This document shows positions 33,993 to 46,770 of a DNA stretch of 64,000 bases, in pieces. Under the pieces are notes generated by a model. The model had not been told where the DNA came from. It made no database searches and saw only the letters and a list, made by a program, of their open reading frames with translations. The translations under genes were made by a program, and so were the position numbers. This stretch comes from Zanthoxylum bungeanum (lineage: Eukaryota > Streptophyta > Magnoliopsida > Sapindales > Rutaceae), in the NCBI GenBank assembly GCA_019454045.1, contig SKCR01010151.1, positions 1-64,000 of the forward strand, read 5' to 3'. Each line of letters starts with the position of its first letter. Positions within the stretch are counted from its first letter, which is position 1.

Positions 33993-35049
33993 TGTTAGTT
34001 TCGTATTTGTTGGCAATGTCCGTAACAAAATAAGTTCAATTGAGTTGTAATGAGTCTTAAAGATCTCGGGAGAATTGAACTAGTATTTGGCAGACTGTGC
34101 ATGAAGATAACAAATATACATTCGTGTTTGCGTTCGAACCTGTGGCGTTCGTATTTGGGTTCGAATGAAACTTGGCAGTAGCTTTCTGTGCGACTTGCGT
34201 TCATTTTCTCGTGCGAACAAAACCTTTCAGAGTGTTTGTGTTCGAGGTTCATTCGAGACTGCGTTCGAACGATTTTATGGAACAATACACGTTCAACTTG
34301 CGTTCAATAGGCGTTCAAACGAAATTATGAGACTGGGTTATTTTGGACGCGTTTTTGAGCCAATTTTACACAAGGAAAAACCTATTTTTCCCATACCTAT
34401 TTAAATAAACACTTAGCCACTTTAACCAGTTAAAGAAACATAATTTAGATAGCCTCAATAGACTTTGTTTCTTCCTTCTCACCTTGAAGACTTTCTTGCT
34501 TACCGTGTCTTCTTTGTATTGGTGATATTGATCATTGATTGACCATCAACACATAAACACAATCTTAACCCAATTCCCAAAGCCTTCACAGTTCTCAAGG
34601 AGGAAGATGGGTAGTCGGAGATTTGGCGTTGCTTGTTCGCAGGGTTGATCCACTCAGAGACTTCAAAGATTCTGAAGAAGACTGCTTGGTACGGGCTCGA
34701 GAAGTTCTTCGAGTCATTATAGTCTAGTGGTATTCGAGTCGTTGAAGTTGTCACAATAGGTCTTATATCATTGTTGTAAGTTTTTCTCATTATAATGGAT
34801 TTGGCTGGTAGCCTATATACTCGAAGTGATTTTTCTGTCAAGAGTTTTCCAGTTCGTCAATAAAATCTTTGTGTTGATGGTTTTGTTGCTTTGATGTGTT
34901 GCTTTATTTATATCTGCTTTAGACTTAAGGGTGCTTGTTGATTTATACCATAGTTGTTTTAACTTTGACATGTCTTGGATTAGAGTAGTTGTTTAATTCT
35001 ACACAAGGCAAGAACATTAAGTTAACTTTAGACAAATTTCGATTTTTCA
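33993..35049 (+). repeat. 5' LTR of the outer Copia element
   Basis: 1057 bp, TG..CA. Contains a cluster of CGTTCG/TTCGAA motifs (34120-34320). Diverged from the 3' LTR by many substitutions and small indels, so the insertion is not recent. Confidence 0.85.
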
Positions 35050-35051
35050 AT

Positions 35052-35063
35052 TGGTATCAAAAT
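35052..35063 (+). promoter_or_regulatory. Primer binding site, initiator Met tRNA type
   Basis: TGGTATCAAAATC begins two bases after the LTR. It is a variant of TGGTATCAGAGC, the usual Copia site complementary to the 3' end of initiator tRNA-Met. Confidence 0.65.
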
Positions 35064-35092
35064 CTGACCGCGATCCTTGATCCATTTAGCTA

Positions 35093-35714
35093 TGGAGAGA
35101 AGTCAACCAAAATTGTTTCCCATTCTTTGATGGCATTGAGTACCTACATTGGAAGGTTCTCATGAGAGCGTTCCTCAAGTCGCTAGATGAGAGGGTCTGG
35201 ATGTCAGTAGAGTAAGAGTGGAAACCTCCCGTGATTATGGTTAATGGGGTCTCTTCCCCTAAAGATAAATTGACCTGAACTAAGAAAGAGTTTGATGCTA
35301 GCAATAGGAAGAAAAAAGTCATTAATGCCATTAATATTGTTGTTTACTCCGTTGAGTTTAGGAGAATATCTATGTGTGAGATAACCGATGGTGGATGAGA
35401 CATCCTTCATACTGTGCATGAGGGCACACTGCCAGTTAAGAATGATAGACTCCAAGAGCTTGCTACTAGATTTGAAGTCGCTACGATGAAAGATGATGAG
35501 ACTTTTGATGAATTTTATGCTTAGATTAACGATATTGTTAACTTCAGTTTTAACTTAGGAGAGACTACTCCTACGAATAGGATAATTAGAAAAATTCTTA
35601 GATCCTTACCTGAATAGTTTTTACCAAGGATCACAGCCATCGAGGAAAGTAATTATATAGATCATCTTAAAATAGAGGACCTCGTAGGAAAACTTTAGGT
35701 TTATGAGGGAAAAA
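35093..35714 (+). pseudogene. Outer Copia gag, 5' part
   Basis: Follows the primer site. Across several frames and stops it reads like a UBN2-type Copia gag: FFDGIEYLHWKVLMRAFLKS, FEVATMKDDETFDEFYA, LRSLPE and ESNYIDHLKIEDLVGKL. Interrupted at 35714 by the solo LTR; the 3' part resumes after 51316. Confidence 0.75.
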
Positions 35715-36834
35715 TGTTAGAGTTGGCACTCATCGCGCCAATTTTTGAAGTATTTATTATAAATACTTTGCACTTTTATATTTTATTTTGAATAAAATTT
35801 AGTTCTTTCATCAATATAATCTTTTGTTTAATGGTAAAGACGTAAATATCCTATATAATGAGTTATTGTAATGTAGTTGCAAAAGCGTTACAACGGACAC
35901 TGAGAAACATTACAACTTGATTCATTCTTAATATAGTTCCTAATCAAGGTTTACATACATGGTCAGTTAGTAAACCTGTGAGACTGGTACATGTTGTATA
36001 TTGGAATAGTTCCAATGGCTTATCTCATTTAATCATGAGTCTTAGAGAGACTCATATAGACATGTAGGTATTTATTGGATAAATATTGAATGACTCACTT
36101 GAAGATTCCTAATAGATGGTACACAATTTCAAAAGGAATTTTCTCGAGTTGATTAACATATTAACTCATTTGACTTGAGATACCACTGTAAATATGTAGG
36201 ATATTCTCCACACTTTGATGGCAGTCACGTCAATGATCTTTTAAGATCAAACCTCCGCATGTTCGTTGGGTGTGGACAATTACTTACGATATCTTGTGAT
36301 GTATCCAGAGAGGATCTGTCAGCCCCGTGTACGGGATTTAGGTATCTAGTCAATGATTCTTTAAAATCATTGGTCGAGGTATACTGCAGAAATGAGTTCT
36401 GAGTATTTATTTGAAGAATCACGATTATGTCGCGACATATTAGAATTATTCATAGTGGAGATTTGACGTTATTCTATATCTCCGGAACAATTCAGATAGC
36501 CTATGACAAAAGGATTAAATATATATACAATGATCTCGACTTGTATGGTTCAACTCGATTATCTATGGTCGTCGTAATTTGTGAGTGGAAAAATTACGGA
36601 CACGAAAATGATTTTCGTGACAGATAAACTTAAACTTAAAGAGTCTCACAATATGAAGTGTACTCATTGAGCACCTTGACAATTAATTATGGATGATTTA
36701 GATTATTCATAATTTACATATGGGGCATTATTTTTAATGCGTATTTGTATACGATACATAATTTAATTAGATACACATTAATGGTCAAATGATAATTAAA
36801 TTTTAACATTTATTTTACTATGGTTAATTGAATT

Positions 36835-37026
36835 AATTAATTATTAATCATGATAAAAAGAGAATATTCTTGTAATATTTTCTCAAACCTTATTTTGTCA
36901 TTTAGTGAAAGGAAATTCAAAGTAATTAACTTTGAATTTCCTTTCACTAAATGACAAAATAAGGTTATGAGAAAATATTCCAAGAATATTATATTTTTAT
37001 CATGATTAATAATTAATTAATAATTA
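36835..37026. repeat. Long near-perfect palindrome (about 95-bp arms, about 5-bp loop)
   Basis: Centre near 36930 (ATTCAAAGT, AATTA, ACTTTGAAT). The arms run through GTCATTTAGTGAAAGGAAAT / ATTTCCTTTCACTAAATGAC, AACCTTATTTT / AAAATAAGGTT and TTAATCATGATAAAAA / TTTTTATCATGATTAA with only a few mismatches. It lies inside the solo Copia LTR. Transcribed, it would give a long double-stranded RNA hairpin. Confidence 0.9.
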
Positions 37027-40000
37027 ATTAATTTTACCTTTCTAGAATAAAGAATATTATTGGCTGATTCTTAACATTTGGCTAATTGTGATTGGCCAAA
37101 CCATGTGTGTGACACATGTACCCCATTAACTCAAAATTGGTTAATTAATGTTATTTACATAAGATAAAATGTGTGTAATTTTTTGGACCAAGTATTGGAC
37201 TTGGTAAATGACCAAAAAGGCCTAAAATTTTGTCCATAGTTAGTTTAAAATGAAAAATATGTTTTCATTTTTGGGTTAGCCATTTTCTCAGAGAGTTGAG
37301 AGCAAAAAGTAAAAGTTAGGGTTGGTTTTAAAAGAAGAACATCAAAGGACAATGATTTAGAAAATTTGAAGCCAAATCAAAAGTTTAATTGGATTAAGGT
37401 AATGCTTTTGTTTCAATTCTTGGAAATTATTTTTCCCTATCATATCTATATGTATTTGATATATATATTACATGTTTCAAGTATATTATTAGATAATATA
37501 TTTGTTTCTAAATTTTTGGTGTTGTTGGATTTTGACCTTTGTTTTCTTTGATTAAGCATATGTTATTTTGAATTAATTGTTGAATTAGAATCAAGATATG
37601 ATATTGTCATTCTAGAGCGTTGTAGCCACTCATAAGATACGTAGAATTATTCTTGAGACTTCTTTTTGTGGTGACTTTAAAATAGTGTAAATTAATTTGA
37701 TTTATTTGGTGAGAAATTGGATTTTTGCATGAAAAATGGATACATTAATTTTTTAGATCAGATCTGGAAAAAGAATATTTTGTGAGTAAAAATATGATAT
37801 TTGGATGTGTATTGGGTGTTAAACAAATACTTGAAAATGTTCCGAGTCAAAATTCACAAAAACGGCAAAATTACGCAAAAATGAGCTTACCGTGTAGGGC
37901 TATCCAAACAATGAATTGTTCAATGTTTGGACAGTCCAGGGCTGACCTGTAACGACCGGTAGTTTAGTTACTATGACGTTGTAGTATTGTGGTATTGTTG
38001 GACGAAGACAATATAAAATAAATTATGTTGAGACTCAAATATGCTCATGAGATGACTTTGGGGACAATCGGTTAATTTTTCGAAGTCTCGGGACGAGACT
38101 GTACCGTGTTTCCTTTGGACCGCCCATGGTATTTGGAGGTAAATTTTTCATACGATCTCCGATTTTTATGAATTTTAAATCGTCGGAAATTTGAGATCGA
38201 GATCTACAACTTCTACGTTAAACATTTTCCCAAATTCGGACTAGAAGCTGGTAAAAAACATGAGTCAAAATACTGATGAATAGTAATTTCGTGGTTAAAA
38301 AGAGAAAACTCAAACTTTATACATTTTTCTACACACTTCCACAAATTACAAAATATCTAAGGCACCCCCCACTATATAAGTGTGAACTATATTCACAAAT
38401 TACAAATTTTGGAAAGAAATGGAAGGAAATAAATCGTGAAAAAGAAAGAAAGAAAGAATGAGAAAAGAGAATGAGAAAGGAAGAAGAAGAAAAAAAAAGG
38501 AAGAAGAAAGAAGAGAAAACAAGGGTCCAAGGCCATTTACCAAACAAAGAAAAGAAGGGAAATCATGGAAGACATGAGGGACTTTAGAAAAGAGGAACCG
38601 CACTCTCCTTCGATGAGGGATCCAATATCAGCCAGATTCTAAAACTGTGAGTGGACCTCTTTTCTTTAACTGGTTTTATTTATTAAGTTTTAAGTTTTGA
38701 TATCAGACTTATTTTTTTAAGCCTTAGGGCGTTAGATTTCTTTTATCACTGTTATTACATGAAACCTATTGTAAGCACTGCATTTTTGCATAAAAGCCCG
38801 ATGATGAGCCTCGTATGGAGACACTACCCGATAAGTTACGGAAGTTGCGGGAAACAGACGTCTGAAGGGAAAATTCAGAATAAGTACATCCTCAGATTTA
38901 ATTCGTTTGTTTGGTTTCGGGTTCGCTCGATGGATCTCCATTTTAAATGCTAGCTTCGGCCCAAAAACCCACACCAAGCCACACGCCCAAGCCCACAAAG
39001 ATCCAAGCCACACGCCCAAGCCCACAAAAATTCAAGCCACACGCCCAGGCCTACTAAGCCCAATTCAAGTATTCAAATCAAATTTAACACATGTTCAAAT
39101 CCAATCAAATCCCCTTCATAATCTATATAAATCACCTTCCAAATTAAAAATATTCCCCCACCAAAATTAAACAAATTGCTTTCCCTAAATAATTTAATTA
39201 AATATATCCCCTTAATTGTTTGATTTTATTTCCTTGTTTTGAAATCCCATGCATATGAAACCCTAGCTCACCATTATAAAAAGAGACATAATCCAAACCA
39301 TATTCTCTTCATGGGCTCTCACTCACGATAATCAAATAAACCCTAAAAAGCTAAATCCTCTCTACGCACCTTCTCTCGTCCCCCCTAAGACTCACTCACA
39401 CGGTAAAGCAAGAAAAAAAACCCTAATAGCTCTCGACTCTCTCATCCATCAAAGACAAGATAAACCCTAGACACCCTCTATGACCGACACACACGTAGCC
39501 ACAAAGTCACCCCACCAACCGACACATATTACTATTCGTTCAGTCAACTCAAACATATTCACGCATTGCCACAAAGACACCTTGCACGCAACTCATACAA
39601 ACTAAACTCACCTCACATAGCACTCAAACAAACACGTAGCCCATAAGCCTTATAACCGCAGCCCTAACAAAATCGTAAACAAAATAAAAAGGCAGAGACA
39701 TTTGGCTCTCTCTCTCCCATTCATCAACATGCAGCCTGCCACGTGAAACCAACAATCTAAAATAACTCTAAAGCTGTGAAACTGCTTTGCCAAAACCACC
39801 CAAAATACACCCCGAATCAGCCCCCAAATCAATCCAAAAATACCCCAAAACACTCGCAAAAATAACCTCAAAAAGCAGCAAAAACAACGGAGAAAAAAAG
39901 CAGCAAAAACACTCCAAAACAGCAACAGAAGACGGAGAAAACAACAAGCAAAACAGCAGCGAAATCGAATCAGAAAACCATAAAAGTTACGGAACATTAA

Positions 40001-40403
40001 CCCTTCCGGCGACGACGTAACACACTTCCGAAGAGCAACTTAAAAGGTAAGACCTGAGGGCCCCCTTTACTATTTATCTTTTCAATTATTCCTTGTCGAT
40101 CACTCGCATGCATCATTATGTTTTACGTATAGTTGTATTTATGTTGGGTAAATGGTTGCGTGATATCTCTTGCGGTATATCGAATAGAAACCCAGACGTA
40201 AATTCGTAGCCGAATCTGAATGGACGGTAGTGCAGTCTGTACTTGGGATACAACTCCACGTACCGCTTGAGAAACTTTCGAGCACATGTTTCATTTTGTT
40301 ATTTAATTTTATGTTCATCCATCGTTTATGTTTTATTATTTCGTGATTTACTTTCTGCATGTTATTGCTTTATTTATTTATGCATTGCTAATCTAGTGCA
40401 CAT

Positions 40404-41660
40404 GGGCTAACTACGTTGGATTAAAGGTCCTCCATTTGAGGGAAATGCCTAAAGGCTACATTTATCATAATGTTTTTCCGCGCCGGATAAAGTGTAGTTG
40501 ATTGAATATGAAATACATTCAATCGGGCATACGAGGTCCCATATAGATGTTGGCCTTGGTCGCATCTCTTTTATTATTCCGTTAGTTACTTTTTGCGTAT
40601 TATTGCTTTGTTTATTCATGCATGGTTATCTAGTGCGCATGGGCTAATCATGATGGATTAAAGGTCCTCTATTCGAGGGAAATGCCTAAAGGCTACCTTT
40701 ACCACGACGTTTTGCCACGCCGGACGAAGTATACTTGATTGAATATGAAATACGTTCAATCGGGCATACGATGTCTCATATAGATGTTGGTCTTGGTCGC
40801 ATCTCTTTTATTATTCCGTTATTTACTTTTTGCGTATTATTAATTTGTTTATTCATGCATGGTTATCTAGTGCGCATGGGCTAATCATGATGGATTAAAG
40901 GTCCTCTATTCGAGGGAAATGCCTAAAGGCTACCTTTACCACGACGTTTTGCCGCGCCGGACGAAGTATACTTGATTGAATATGAAATACGTTCAATCGG
41001 GCATACGATGTCTCATATAGATGTTGGCCTTGGTCGCATCTCTTTTATTATTCCGTTATTTACTTTTTGCGTATTATTAATTTGTTTATTCATGCATGGT
41101 TATCTAGTGCGCATGGGCTAATCATGATGGATTAAAGGTCCTCTATTCGAGGGAAATGCCTAAAGGCTACCTTTACCACGACATTTTTCCGCGCCGGACG
41201 AAGTATACTTGGTTGAATGTGAAATACGTTCAATCGGGCATACGAGGTCCCATATAGATGTTGGCCTTGGTCGCATCTCTTTTATTATTACGTTATTTAC
41301 TTTTTGCGTACTATTGTTTTGTTTATTCATGCATTGCTATCTCGGGCGCATGAGCTAATCATGATGGATTAAAGGTCCTCTATTCGAGGGAAATGCCTAA
41401 AGGCTACCTTTACCACGACGTTTTACCGCGTCGGACGAAGTATACTTGGTTGAATGTGAAATATTTTCAATCGGGCATACGAGGTCCTATATAGATGTTG
41501 GCATTGGTCGCATCTCTTTTATTATTACGTTATTTACTTTTTTGCGTGTTATTGCTTTGTTTATCCATGTATTGTTATCTCGTGCGCATGGGTTAATCTT
41601 GTTGGATTAAAGGTCCTTTATTCGAGGGAAATGCCTAAAGGCTACCTTTACCATAGTTTT
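40404..41660 (+). repeat. Tandem array of about 237-bp units in the LARD 5' LTR
   Basis: GGATTAAAGGTCCTC followed by GAGGGAAATGCCTAAAGGCT recurs near 40419, 40656, 40894, 41131, 41368 and 41605, five full units and a partial sixth. The 3' LTR has about four. Confidence 0.85.
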
Positions 41661-41904
41661 CCGCACCCTTCTTTTATTGATTTCGCTATTCGCCTTTTTG
41701 GTTGTCATTTTTCATTTTTCACTTCGCATTCATGTTGTGTTAATGCTTGAGTGTTGGCTCTCGCGGTATATTGGATGGAAACCCAGACATAAATTCCGTA
41801 GCCGAATCCGAATGGACGGTAGTGTGGTCTGTACTTGGGATACAACTCCACGTACCGCTTGAAAAATGCTCGCACACGCGTTTATGGCATTTTAGATACC
41901 ACTT

Positions 41905-42100
41905 CGGTAATCTCGTTTGAACGCGTTCTTAAACGCTACACGAACGCATGCATTCTGCCTCATTTTCGTTCGAACTCGTTTATGAATGCTATACGAACGC
42001 ATGCATTCTATTTACCGTTCGAACGCGTTTCTAAACGCTACTCGAACGTATACATTCTGTTTACCGTTCGAACACGTTTCTGAATGCTACACGAACGTGC
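41905..42100 (+). repeat. Tandem array of about 58-bp units with CGTTCGAACG palindromes
   Basis: Four units with GTTCGAACGCGTTTCTAAACG-like cores and ACGAACGCATGCATTCT. Present in the 5' LTR of the LARD but not seen in its 3' LTR. Confidence 0.75.
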
Positions 42101-42586
42101 ATGCAGTGAATCGACTTCTCTTCCTCATGTTTCATGCATGTTTGCTTCCTTGGTCATTTCTTTTGCATTACATACTTAATCATCTCACTTTATTATTGAC
42201 GCTATTTACCGTTATTATTTATTTATATTTTTGCATTTCTTTATTTGATATGTTTATGGAATATTCGCTCATTTTTATTTTATTTACTTTTATGGCTGTG
42301 CAAACTTGGGTGTTGATTAAATTATCTTGCATATGTTTCATAAGACTTGGTTATACTATTGCATAAATCCTTTCATTACAGTTGGCATAAGTAAGGGACC
42401 ATTCTGAACCCAACGGTTTGAGGTCTTCCCTTGCGAGGGGTGAGTGCAGCCTTAAATCATTTCCCAGTTCACACTGGGTGGCGACTCCATTTATTCTCTA
42501 GTTTAGTCCCCTGCGGGCTACTCCGTACTCCCGATGGGCCGTGAGCCCGGACAACGTCGCCGTACCTCTGTACCATGTCTACAGTC

Positions 42587-42604
42587 TGGCGACTCCACTG
42601 GGGA
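42587..42604 (+). promoter_or_regulatory. Primer binding site complementary to tRNA-Arg
   Basis: TGGCGACTCCACTGGGGA starts three bases after the LTR. It is complementary, with one mismatch, to the 3' end including CCA of plant tRNA-Arg(ACG). Arg primer sites mark the Ogre/Tat group. Confidence 0.75.
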
Positions 42605-43759
42605 TAGAGAATCGGCCCTGAAATAATGTCTTGTAATGTTTGTGATTTTTGCTTTAGTTAACATTATCTCATATATTTTGCATACCCTTTCTTACCTTGG
42701 TGGCATCATGTATCATGAAGTCGTTTTCACTTGAAGCGGTGGATCGTTATATGGTATCATCACTCGTTGGCACGTACCTTAGGGTATAAAAAAGGGTGCG
42801 CTCACTTGGTCGCTCGAACCCTTGAGTGGGGAGACCTAGTTGTGGACAACCCCTCACCGGCGAGAGCTTTTATCCATACCCTTGTTAGCCCACATTTGAA
42901 CTATAGTCGTATATCCTATAGAAGTTATCCCTTATGCTTGTGTTTGGGACCATCATCATTTGGATCCATTTGGACCTCTTGTCATGAGATACGAACTTGT
43001 TGGGCCATTTAAACTGGGACGAGTTTATTTCTTATGACGGTTGGGCCAAAAGCTTCCAAAATACTGATGGGCCACTTTGTGTTTGGGCCCCCTATCATTT
43101 GAAGTTGTTTAACCACATTATCGTAAAAGTGTAAACATGTTGGGCCTTTTTCAACTGGGACAAGTTTGCACCTCGCAATAATATGATTGAATGCTTTGAA
43201 ATGATAATGGGCCAACTTGTATGAAAACCTTGATGGACTTAGAAAATATAATCATAATATAAATATGCTAGAAGCATGAGTCCGATACCCGCACTGGCTT
43301 TCATCCAGAAAAGATACGCCTTGTTACGGCATATTTGTATATTGTTGGATGCTTCCAAGTTCATCCCCACGACCGTGATTACTGAAGGCCCAATTCGTCA
43401 TTTCTAGACAATGGCATGATCCCATAATAGGTTTAATCCATGTTGTAAATGGGCGGTCTTTGTCTTTTACCGATGGAAAGGAACCGAGGTAGCCAAGGTT
43501 CACCCCGTAGCATAAGAGAGAACGATTTTGTGTACCCCACATTGGTACATAAAATAAGCCATACCTATGACATAAATGGACTTACCACGAGTGTAGGAGG
43601 AATATGGTCGGAATGATTTATGTTGTTTTGATAACCACTTGCATCTCATGCATCTCATGCATACACGCATCATGCTAACCCCTTGTCTTAAAAGCCATCA
43701 TAGATATCCATTGGGTTAGAAAAGAAAGACTTGTCAAGAAGAGTTTAGCAAACAAAAAA

Positions 43760-44690
43760 AATTGAAAAATGAAAAAAAAAAGAAAAAAAAAAGAGAAAGA
43801 AAAATTGTTTGTTTTTAGTCCTTAATAGTTAGGCATAAGTCTGATGATGAAATTGATTGTTTTAGGGTGAAATCTTAGAAACGATAAACTCTTGATGTGC
43901 TTTTATCTGATACTTTGAGTAGTTGATCTATGTTAGACTCGTAATCACTTATTTATAGGTTCTTAGCAGTGAAAACCTGAGTAGTTGGCAAGGTGACTAG
44001 TTGAAGAAATTGTAGGTCGATGAATGACTGTTCGCCTAAATGTCTATCCTGATTTGCTTGTGCTATGATGTGTGGTTGGTTGAAAATAAAAGAAAAGTCT
44101 CTAAAGAAAAAAATTGAACCACCTGTAACCTATAAGCGTGAAGCTACCCATGGGCGAGTATTAGGACCACCATGAGGAGAAATGCTACCTTAAACGGTAG
44201 GTGTGTTGAAAAAAAAAAGCAAAAAGGAAAAAAAAAAAGAAAAAAAAAAGAGAAAGAAAAATTGTTTGTTTTTAGTCCTTAATAGTTAGGCATAAGTCTG
44301 ATGATGAAATTGATTGTTTTAGGGTGAAATCTTAGAAACGATAAACTCTTGATGTGCTTTTATTTGATACTTTGAGTAGTTGATATATGTTAGACTCGTA
44401 AGCACTTATTTATAGGTTCTTAGCAGTGAAAACCTGAGTAGTTGGCAAGGTGACTAGTTGAAGAAATTGTAGGTCGATGAATGATTGTTCGCCTAAATGT
44501 CTATCATGATTTGCTTGTGTTATGATGTGTGGTTGGTTGAAAATAAAAGAAAAGTCTCTAAAGAAAAGAATTGAACCATCTATAACCGATAAGCGTGAAG
44601 CTACCCATGGGTGAGTATTAGAACCACCATGAGGAGAAATGCTACCTTAAACGGTAGGTGTGTTGAAAAAAAAAACAAAAAGGAAAAAAA
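43760..44690 (+). repeat. Direct duplication with a period of about 457 bp
   Basis: The segment from an A-rich start through ATTGTTTGTTTTTAGTCCTT to CTTAAACGGTAGGTGTGTTG is present twice (43804 and 44261 for the marker block), with few differences, each copy bordered by A-rich purine tracts. Confidence 0.9.
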
Positions 44691-45358
44691 AAAAGAAGAA
44701 AGAAAGAGAGACAAAAGAAAAAACAATCATACCACATTGACCACAGAAAAGCAACTACAGGGCATAATTGAGACATTTATGTTGGTTTGACCCATCGATC
44801 CCAATTTTTTGATGAACTCATTGAGTTGGCTTACCTAGGGATGAAGCTGCAAATGAACCTTTGCACACACACACTTTGAGTCTGGCTTAGATCATTTATT
44901 CAAAGACTTGGATTTGAGTTGCATTGAATGTTTTGAAGGTTCTCTGGTTTCAATACTGGGCATTCTTTGAGGGCAATAATATTTATAACTATTGGGACTA
45001 TTTCTTAGTATGTAATATAATATGATGATAAGGAATGCCACATCATGTAGTCCATTTTGACCTAGTGCAAATAGTAGAGAGCATAAAGCTAAGCCAAGTC
45101 TAGGGGCGACCAGTCTACCACCCCGCGAATAAGGGATATATCGAGAACTTGAGCCATGAGACAAAAGAGAACTGAAAAATCGCTAGAAGAGAATTGACAG
45201 AAAGAAACTCTAAGCAGGCCTAGGCGACCAAAGGGCACAAGGAAGGTCTAACCCATCGGAATAGGAAATACATCCATGCATACATGCATACACGTCACAT
45301 GCACATAATTTTTGTTCGCAGGTTTTGAAGAAAAGGAAAAAACGGCAAAGAAAAGCAG

Positions 45359-46010
45359 TTTCGGGAATGAATCCCAGGGTCGAGGCCCACATTGTCAGCA
45401 GTTTGGGGAATAAATCCCAAGGTCGAGGCCCATATTATCAGCAGTTTGGGGAACGAATCCCATGGTCGAGGCCCACATCATCAGCAGTTTGGGGAATGAA
45501 TCCCAGGGCCGAGGCCCACATTATCAGCAGTTTTTGGAATGAATCCCAGGGCCGAGGCCCACATTATCAGCATTTTAGGGAATGAATCCCAAGGCCGAGG
45601 CCCACATTATCAGCAGTTTAGGGAATGAATCCCAGGGTCGAGGCCTACATTATCAACAGTTTCGAGAATGAATCCAAGGGTCGAGACCCACACCATCAGC
45701 AGTTTGGGGAACGAATTCCAAGGCCGAGGCCCACATCATCAGCAGTTTGGGGAATGAATCCCAGGGTCGAGGCCCATATTATCAGCAGTTTCAGGAATGA
45801 ATCTCAGGGTCGAGGCCCACATTATCAACAATTTCGGAAATAAATCACAGGGCTGAGGCCAACATCATCAGCAGTATTGGGAATGAATCCCAGGGTCGAG
45901 GCCCACATTATCAGTAACATCGGGAATGAATCCCAGGGTCGAGGCCCACACTATCAGCAGTTTCAGGAATGAATCCCAGGTTCGAGGCCCATATCATCAG
46001 CAATTCCTCG
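45359..46010 (+). repeat. Tandem array of 43-bp units, about 15 copies
   Basis: Each unit has GGGAATGAATCCC followed by AGGGTCGAGGCCCACAT and TATCAGCAG. Two small inverted repeats recur in each unit: TGGG / CCCA around GAATGAAT, and GGG / CCC around TCGAGG. The period is not a multiple of three, so ORFs across it are chance. Confidence 0.9.
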
Positions 46011-46245
46011 AGAATGAGGACGAGTAAGCCGAGAATGGCGCTCCGGGAATGGAGCACGGTTCAAGAATGAACCATCACATCAGTAATACCTCGGGAATGA
46101 GGATTAGCAAGCTGGGAATGGCGCTCCGGGAATGGAGCACGGTTCGGGAATGAACCATCACATCAGCAACACCTCGGGAATGAGGATTAGCAAGCCGGGA
46201 ATGGTGCTCCGGGAATGGAGCATGGTTCAGAAATGAACCATCTCA
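46010..46245 (+). repeat. Array of about 84-bp units, each with four different hairpins on one loop
   Basis: Three units. In each, CCTC / GAGG, GCC / GGC, GCTCC / GGAGC and GGTTC / GAACC pair around the same core GGGAAT (or GAGAAT). The order is kept in all units. Confidence 0.85.
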
Positions 46246-46600
46246 CATCAGTAACGGTTCGGGAATGGAACACATCTCATACAGTAACGGTTCGAGAATG
46301 GACCACCATCTCATACGGTAACGGTTCAGGAATGGACCACCTCTCATACAGTAACGGTTCAGGAATGAACCATCCATCTCTCATATAGTAACGGTTCGGG
46401 AATGGACCACCTCTCATAAAGTAACGGTTCGGGAATGGACCACCTCTCATATCAGTAACGGTTCGGGAATGGACCACCTCTCACAGTAATGGTTCGGGAA
46501 TGGACCATCTCTCATAAAGTAACGGTTCGAGAATGGATCACCTCTCACAAAGTAACGGTTCGGGAATGGACCACCTCTCACAAAGTAACGGTTCAGGAGT
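46245..46600 (+). repeat. Array of about 31-34-bp units with GGTTC-GGGAAT-GRACC hairpins
   Basis: About 11 units of AGTAACGGTTCGGGAATGGA then CCACCTCTCA. Each encloses GGTTC / GGACC or GAACC around GGGAAT. The GGACC form pairs with GGTTC in RNA through one G-U. Confidence 0.85.
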
Positions 46601-46770
46601 GAACCAGGGGTCGAAGCACCTCACCACCAGATCAACTCAGTTTAAAGCATCTCAGAACAACTGGTAAGTTCGGCAACAGCTGGCGAGCCAGGTAAGTAAA
46701 AATGCATGCATGACTTTGATAGGATTGTCACTGTCATACACTGCACAAGTCCCATCAAAGTGGGGGCGAT

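Larger units (their letters stand above)
38770..42583 (+). repeat. LARD 5' LTR
   Basis: 3814 bp, TGTAAGCACTGC..CATGTCTACA. Contains three short repeats of CAAGCCACACGCCC (38979-39048), a tandem array of about 237-bp units (40404-41660) and about four 58-bp units rich in CGTTCGAACG (41905-42100). Confidence 0.8.
42605..46770 (+). other. Internal non-coding region of the LARD
   Basis: No conserved ORF. Left third: repeated segments with TTGGGCC and CAACTGGGACAAG-like motifs (42990-43210). Middle: a 457-bp direct duplication. Right third: three hairpin-rich tandem arrays. It ends with the polypurine tract AAAGTGGGGGCGA at 46757-46769 next to the 3' LTR. Confidence 0.7.

Noticed and set aside
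34120..34320. Heat-shock elements like those of heat-activated Copia elements
   Set aside because: TTC and GAA are adjacent (TTCGAA) rather than separated by two bases, so the HSE pattern is not met.
39650..40020. Long ORFs on both strands
   Set aside because: Low-complexity sequence within the LARD 5' LTR; a similar chance ORF occurs at 47613-47909 in the other LTR.
45325..45843. Repetitive ORFs, and the thought of a CRISPR array
   Set aside because: The 43-bp units are continuous tandem repeats without unique spacers, the period is not a multiple of three, and this is a plant retroelement.
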